Shown one piece after another: positions 5,629-8,811 of a DNA stretch of 8,811 nt. The DNA is from Betaproteobacteria bacterium (GTDB lineage Bacteria; Pseudomonadota; Gammaproteobacteria; Burkholderiales; SG8-41). Both the position numbers and the translations under genes were made by a program. The notes under the pieces were generated by a model. The model searched no databases. It was not told where the DNA came from and saw only the letters and a program-made list of their open reading frames with translations. The stretch lies in the NCBI GenBank assembly GCA_020028375.1, contig JAHZNX010000075.1, forward strand, positions 1-8,811. The letters are read 5' to 3'. The stretch's first letter is position 1. Every line of letters starts with the position of its first letter.

Positions 5629-7209
5629 TCACAGGTCGTGGCCGCTGTAGCTCAGGTTGAAGGATTTGTTGATGAGCGGGAAATCCGGAACGATGTTCCC
5701 GATCACCGCATGCTCGAGCACCGGCCAGTTGTGCCACGAGGGATCGTGCGGATGGAGCCGCCGGATGCGGTTGCCGGAGCCCGCCTCCAGCGCGATGAAC
5801 ACCTCTCCCCTCCACCCCTCGACCCAGCCCACCCCGAATGCGCCCGCCGCCGGCGCCGGGACCGCAAGGGCGACGTCACCCGCGGGCAGCTTCTCCAGGA
5901 TCAGTCGGCACAGCCGAAGCGATTCGAAAATCTCTTCGAAGCGCACCGTCACGCGCGCGGCGACATCGCCGTTGCGGTGCGTTGCCATGCGCACATCGAG
6001 CTCCGTATAGGGCGGATACGGATATTCGACGCGCAGGTCCCAGCTCTGGGCGCTCGCGCGGCCCGCAACGCCGATCAGCCCGAGGCGCGCCGCCAGCTCG
6101 GGCGCGACACGCCCGCAATTGATGAAGCGGTCCTGCAGCCCGGCGTGCTCGTCGTAGATGACCTTGAGCCGGCTTACGGTCTTCTCGATCTCGTCCATCT
6201 CGGCTCGCATGCGCGCCGCGCCTTCGGGCGCGACGTCACGCGCGACGCCGCCGGGAACGACGGCGTCCATCAGGTAGCGGTGGCCGAAGAGCGCGTGGTG
6301 AGTCCTCAGCCATTCCTCCTTCAGCCGCAGGAATTGAGCGAGCCCGAACGCAAGCGCCGCGTCGTTGCCCAGGAATCCGAGGTCGCCCAGATGATTGGCG
6401 ATGCGCTCGCGCTCGAGCAGCAGCGCTCGCAGCCACTGCGCCCGCCGCGGCGGCGGCACGCCGGCGGCCGACTCCACCGCCATCGCATACGCCGAGGCGT
6501 ACGCGACGGCGGAATCGCCCGAGACCCGGCCGGCGAGCCGTGCGCCTTCGGCGAGCGTCATGCTCTCGAAAAGCTTCTCGATGCCCTTGTGCTTGTATCC
6601 GAGGCGCTCCTCCAGCCGCAGCACCGTCTCGCCCACTACCGAGAAGCGGAAGTGGCCGGGTTCGATCGTGCCCGCGTGCACGGGACCCACCGGTATCTCG
6701 TGGACGCCTTCTCCCTCTACGCGGACGAACGGGTAATCATCCGCCCGCGATTCGTGACGACTGACGCCTGTCCTGAGCGACGTCGAAGGGACTGACGACT
6801 GACGAGCGTCGAAGTCCTTGCGGAGCGGAAATTCATCCGGGCGCCACGCTGAGTGCCGAAGCCACTTGCGGTGGTCGTCGGCCCCGCTCGCAGAGACGCC
6901 GAGGAGATCGAAGGCGGCGCGCTGCATGCGGTCCGCCGCCGGGAAGATGGCCGCCACGTCGGGATACGACGTTCCGGCGAGCGGGATCGAGAGCACGACC
7001 AGCCCACCGCGTACGACCAGCGCCGCGTGCGCGGTGAAGCCACGGCCTTCGTTCCGCGCATCGCTTGCCCACAGCGAAACCAGGCGCCCGCCCTGCTCGC
7101 GGACCGCGCGGCACGCCTCGATCCACTGCGCCGCATCCACCTCGGCACGGAACGCGGTGACGGCCCCGCGGATTTCCGTCAACTCGAAGTTGAGCCCTTC
7201 CAGCTTCAT
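5629..7209 (-). CDS. Fused NuoC/NuoD-like large subunit (HyfG/HycE-like) lacking nickel ligands; Ehr-type complex
   Basis: A 526-residue fusion: a NuoC-like 30-kDa domain (about 1-133, ending FPLRKDF), a short linker, and a NuoD/hydrogenase large-subunit domain (about 156-526), as in HycE/HyfG. Seen: VGPVHAGTIEPGHFRF (His178 where complex I has its quinone-site His) and GYKHKGIEKL. The sites that hold the two CxxC nickel motifs of [NiFe] hydrogenases read RVSGDS (Ser230, Ser233) and DPSWHN (Ser491, Asn494), so no NiFe centre can form. The C-terminus continues with NIVPDFPLINKSFNLSY, so there is no hydrogenase-style processing end. This is the pattern of energy-converting hydrogenase-related (Ehr) complexes, related to Mycobacterium HycE-annotated proteins (recalled). 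Residues about 136-152 come from an inserted repeat. Role inferred: the core subunit that couples electron transfer to the membrane arm, with unknown donor and acceptor. Automated annotation as 'hydrogenase large subunit' would mislead. Confidence 0.93.
   Translation of the reverse strand: MKLEGLNFELTEIRGAVTAFRAEVDAAQWIEACRAVREQGGRLVSLWASDARNEGRGFTAHAALVVRGGLVVLSIPLAGTSYPDVAAIFPAADRMQRAAFDLLGVSASGADDHRKWLRHSAWRPDEFPLRKDFDARQSSVPSTSLRTGVSRHESRADDYPFVRVEGEGVHEIPVGPVHAGTIEPGHFRFSVVGETVLRLEERLGYKHKGIEKLFESMTLAEGARLAGRVSGDSAVAYASAYAMAVESAAGVPPPRRAQWLRALLLERERIANHLGDLGFLGNDAALAFGLAQFLRLKEEWLRTHHALFGHRYLMDAVVPGGVARDVAPEGAARMRAEMDEIEKTVSRLKVIYDEHAGLQDRFINCGRVAPELAARLGLIGVAGRASAQSWDLRVEYPYPPYTELDVRMATHRNGDVAARVTVRFEEIFESLRLCRLILEKLPAGDVALAVPAPAAGAFGVGWVEGWRGEVFIALEAGSGNRIRRLHPHDPSWHNWPVLEHAVIGNIVPDFPLINKSFNLSYSGHDL
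6755..6804. repeat. Intergenic-type repeat inserted in frame within the large-subunit gene
   Basis: Two identical 12-bp copies of TGACGACTGACG (6755-6766 and 6793-6804) flank a core containing CCTGAGCGACGTCGAAGG (6772-6789). The core resembles a short repeat that I recognise from the spacers of many environmental bacterial genomes (the 'CTGAGC..AGTCGAAGG' type). On the coding strand it reads out as SVPSTSLRTG, a peptide such repeats commonly produce when they land in genes. It sits exactly in the linker between the NuoC-like and NuoD-like domains, and the frame is kept. Confidence 0.6.
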
Positions 7210-7214
7210 GACCA

Positions 7215-7289
7215 GCTACGCCTCACCCCGTCACGCATCATCACGTCACGCCGCACCATGTCACGATTCACCATGTCACGCATTACCCG
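7215..7289. repeat. Five-copy 15-bp tandem repeat filling the spacer between the membrane and large subunit genes
   Basis: Units start at 7215, 7230, 7245, 7260 and 7275 with exact 15-bp spacing and a consensus near GTCACGCATCACCAT; the first unit is the most diverged. The array fills the whole 73-bp spacer and runs over the stop codon of the HyfF-like gene (7283-7285). It also contains the likely ribosome site (TGAGG on the minus strand, 7225-7221) of the large subunit gene. Because the unit is five codons long, a frame stays open through it: a 25-residue reading frame on the minus strand (ATG 7283, stop 7206) with pentapeptides such as NRDMV. It overlaps the preceding stop (TAATG) and the next start (ATGA). 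Confidence 0.75.
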
Positions 7290-8731
7290 ATAAGCGCAGC
7301 CGCCTGCCGGTACCACGCCGCCAGGTACGGCGGAATGAATATTCCCATCATCAGCACCAGCGCGAGATGCACGAACACGGGGACGAGCGCCGGCGGGTGC
7401 GGCAGCCGCGGGAGCTGCGTTTCGCCGAACACCATCGGCTGCACCTTGCCGAAGATCGCGGCGAAGGCGACCGCGAGCCCGATGAGCAGGAACGGCGTCG
7501 CCCACGGCTGCTCGCGCATCGCCGTGGTGAGAATGATGAACTCGCTCGCGAACACCCCGAACGGCGGGATGCCGAGGATGGCGATCGTGCCCAGCATCAG
7601 CCCCCAGCCGATGGTGGGGTTGGTGCGGATCAACCCGCGGATGTCGTCCATGATCTGGGTGCCGGTCTTTTGCGCGGCGTGCCCGACCGCAAAGAAGATC
7701 GCCGACTTGGTGAGGCTGTGCATCGTCATGTGCAGCAACGCGCCGAAGGTCGCTGCCACCCCGCCCATGCCGAAGGCGAAAGTGATGAGCCCCATGTGCT
7801 CAATCGAGGAGTAGGCGAACATGCGCTTGATGTCGCGCTGGCGCGAGAGCAGGAACGCGGCCACCACCACCGACAGCAGCCCGAAGCCCATCATCAGGTT
7901 GCCGGCAAACGGCGCCCCGAGCGCGCCATCGGTCAGCACCTTGCAGCGCACGACCGCGTAGAGCGCGACATTGAGGAGCAGCCCCGAGAGCACCGCCGAG
8001 ATCGGCGTCGGCCCTTCCGCGTGCGCGTCGGGCAGCCAGTTATGCACGGGGACGAGCCCAACCTTGGTGCCGTAGCCGACGAGCAGGAACACGAACGCGA
8101 GCGACATCACCGTCGGCTCGAGCTGCGACTTGACCAAATTCAAGTCGGTCCACAGCAGCGCTGTCCCGCCTGTGCCCAGCACCCTTTCCGCGGCGAAGTA
8201 GAGCAGGATGGTGCCGAACAGCGCCTGCGCGATGCCGACCGAGCACAGGATGAAGTACTTCCACGCCGCCTCGATCGCTTCCGGCGTGCGGTAGAGGCTC
8301 ACCAGCAGCACCGTGGACAGTGTCGCCGCTTCCATCGCCACCCACAGGATGCCCATGTTGTTGGTGGTCAGCGCGAGCAGCATCGTGAAGCTGAAGACCT
8401 GGAACATGGCGTGAAACAGGCGCTGCGCCCCCGCCTTGATCTTGCCGCGGTCGGCCTCGATGCGCATGTAGGGGCGCGAGAACAACGCCGTGGTCAGCGC
8501 GACGAAGGCAGTCAACGCCACCAGCACCACGTTGAACGGGTCGATGAAGAACTGGCCGGCGAAGGTGGTGAGCGGCCCGTCGCGGATCACGCGCGCCGTC
8601 AGCGCCGCCGCCGCGAGAAACGTGACGAGGCTCGAGGCGACGCCCAGCTCCGGCGCCCAGCGGCGCCCGCCGAGAACCGCGAGCGCCGCGCCCCCGAGGA
8701 GCGGCGTGCCGAGCAGGACCAGGATCTCCAT
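7283..8731 (-). CDS. HyfF-like antiporter-type membrane subunit (NuoL/M/N, Mrp family)
   Basis: A 482-residue, highly hydrophobic protein of the proton-translocating NuoL/M/N family, the length and motifs fitting HyfF of hydrogenase-4-type complexes. It should form about 14 transmembrane helices. Charged residues needed for the ion path are visible: Glu134 in WVAMEAAT (equivalent of NuoM Glu144), Lys223 in GYGTKVGLVPVHNWLPDAH (equivalent of NuoM Lys234), His and Lys342 in HSLTKSAIFF, and Glu397 in GVFASEF. The diagnostic HNWLPDAHAEGPTPISAVLSG loop is intact. Ion pumping is therefore plausible even though the partner large subunit has no nickel centre. The ATG overlaps the TGA of the upstream HyfE-like gene (TGATG), the mark of translational coupling. 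Downstream lies the 15-bp repeat spacer and then the large subunit gene. No long lateral-helix extension like that of NuoL is seen. Confidence 0.95.
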   Translation of the reverse strand: MEILVLLGTPLLGGAALAVLGGRRWAPELGVASSLVTFLAAAALTARVIRDGPLTTFAGQFFIDPFNVVLVALTAFVALTTALFSRPYMRIEADRGKIKAGAQRLFHAMFQVFSFTMLLALTTNNMGILWVAMEAATLSTVLLVSLYRTPEAIEAAWKYFILCSVGIAQALFGTILLYFAAERVLGTGGTALLWTDLNLVKSQLEPTVMSLAFVFLLVGYGTKVGLVPVHNWLPDAHAEGPTPISAVLSGLLLNVALYAVVRCKVLTDGALGAPFAGNLMMGFGLLSVVVAAFLLSRQRDIKRMFAYSSIEHMGLITFAFGMGGVAATFGALLHMTMHSLTKSAIFFAVGHAAQKTGTQIMDDIRGLIRTNPTIGWGLMLGTIAILGIPPFGVFASEFIILTTAMREQPWATPFLLIGLAVAFAAIFGKVQPMVFGETQLPRLPHPPALVPVFVHLALVLMMGIFIPPYLAAWYRQAAALIG

Positions 8732-8811
8732 CAGTCTTCCTTGAGCTTTTCCATGTGCCGTGTATCGAGGCTTTCGAAGGTCTCGCGCACCTGGAAGAAG
8801 AAGATGCCGAA
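8731..8811 (-). CDS. C-terminal end of a HyfE-like membrane subunit (partial)
   Basis: Only the last 26 codons are in the window: an end of a hydrophobic helix (GIFFFQ) followed by a charged cytoplasmic tail, VRETFESLDTRHMEKLKED. The stop codon overlaps the ATG of the HyfF-like gene by one base. The identity as HyfE (a NuoK-related subunit) rests mainly on position, since hyfE directly precedes hyfF in hydrogenase-4 operons, and on a tail that suits that family. The sequence alone would not prove it. Confidence 0.6.
   Translation of the reverse strand, partial: FGIFFFQVRETFESLDTRHMEKLKED

Noticed and set aside
5638..6795. Plus-strand frame of 385 codons opposite the large subunit gene
   Set aside because: Antisense shadow of the NuoC/NuoD-like gene, with arginine-rich, motif-free translation.
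7215..7289. CRISPR array
   Set aside because: Units are 15 bp, contiguous and diverged, with no unique spacers and no cas genes.
5093..8811. Functional formate hydrogenlyase or hydrogenase-4
   Set aside because: The large subunit lacks all nickel-binding cysteines and no HyfH gene lies between the large and small subunits, so H2 chemistry is not supported.

Overview
The window is GC-rich and densely coded. Its gene content and protein style (a cyclase–lipoprotein–kinase module, an enolase-superfamily enzyme and a hydrogenase-4-like membrane complex) suggest an environmental proteobacterium, most likely a betaproteobacterium. That placement is an impression from the proteins, not a computed assignment. 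No tRNA, rRNA, CRISPR array or insertion sequence was seen.

Layout. Positions 1-2824 (+ strand) hold a signalling and envelope module: the 3' part of a class III nucleotide-cyclase-like protein with a transmembrane segment and a C-terminal PEGA-like domain, a small TPR-type lipoprotein 8 bp downstream, and a Hanks-type Ser/Thr kinase with a C-terminal membrane anchor. Positions 2825-2927 are a spacer made of two facing arrays of 7-bp repeats. Positions 2928-4037 (+) encode a mandelate racemase/muconate lactonizing enzyme family protein. It converges, with a 6-bp gap, on a minus-strand operon that fills 4044-8811.

The minus-strand operon, in transcription order, is: the tail of a HyfE-like membrane subunit, a HyfF-like antiporter-type membrane subunit, a fused NuoC/NuoD-like (HyfG/HycE-like) large subunit, a NuoB-like (HyfI/HycG-like) iron-sulfur small subunit, and a zinc-type medium-chain dehydrogenase. 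The order follows hyfE-F-G-(H)-I, but no HyfH ferredoxin gene is present between the large and small subunits. The large subunit has lost all the nickel-binding cysteines: the first motif reads RVSGDS and the last reads DPSWHN. The complex is therefore not a hydrogenase. It matches the energy-converting hydrogenase-related (Ehr) type, a relative of complex I whose electron partner is unclear. The small subunit keeps its four cluster cysteines and the membrane subunit keeps its proton-path charges, so redox-driven ion pumping is plausible.

Features most worth attention: an intergenic-type repeat inserted in frame in the linker between the NuoC-like and NuoD-like domains; a five-copy 15-bp tandem repeat that fills the hyfF-large subunit spacer and keeps open a 25-codon frame overlapping the neighbouring stop and start codons; and a dehydrogenase lacking the usual catalytic-zinc cysteine that begins 2 bp after the small-subunit stop codon.
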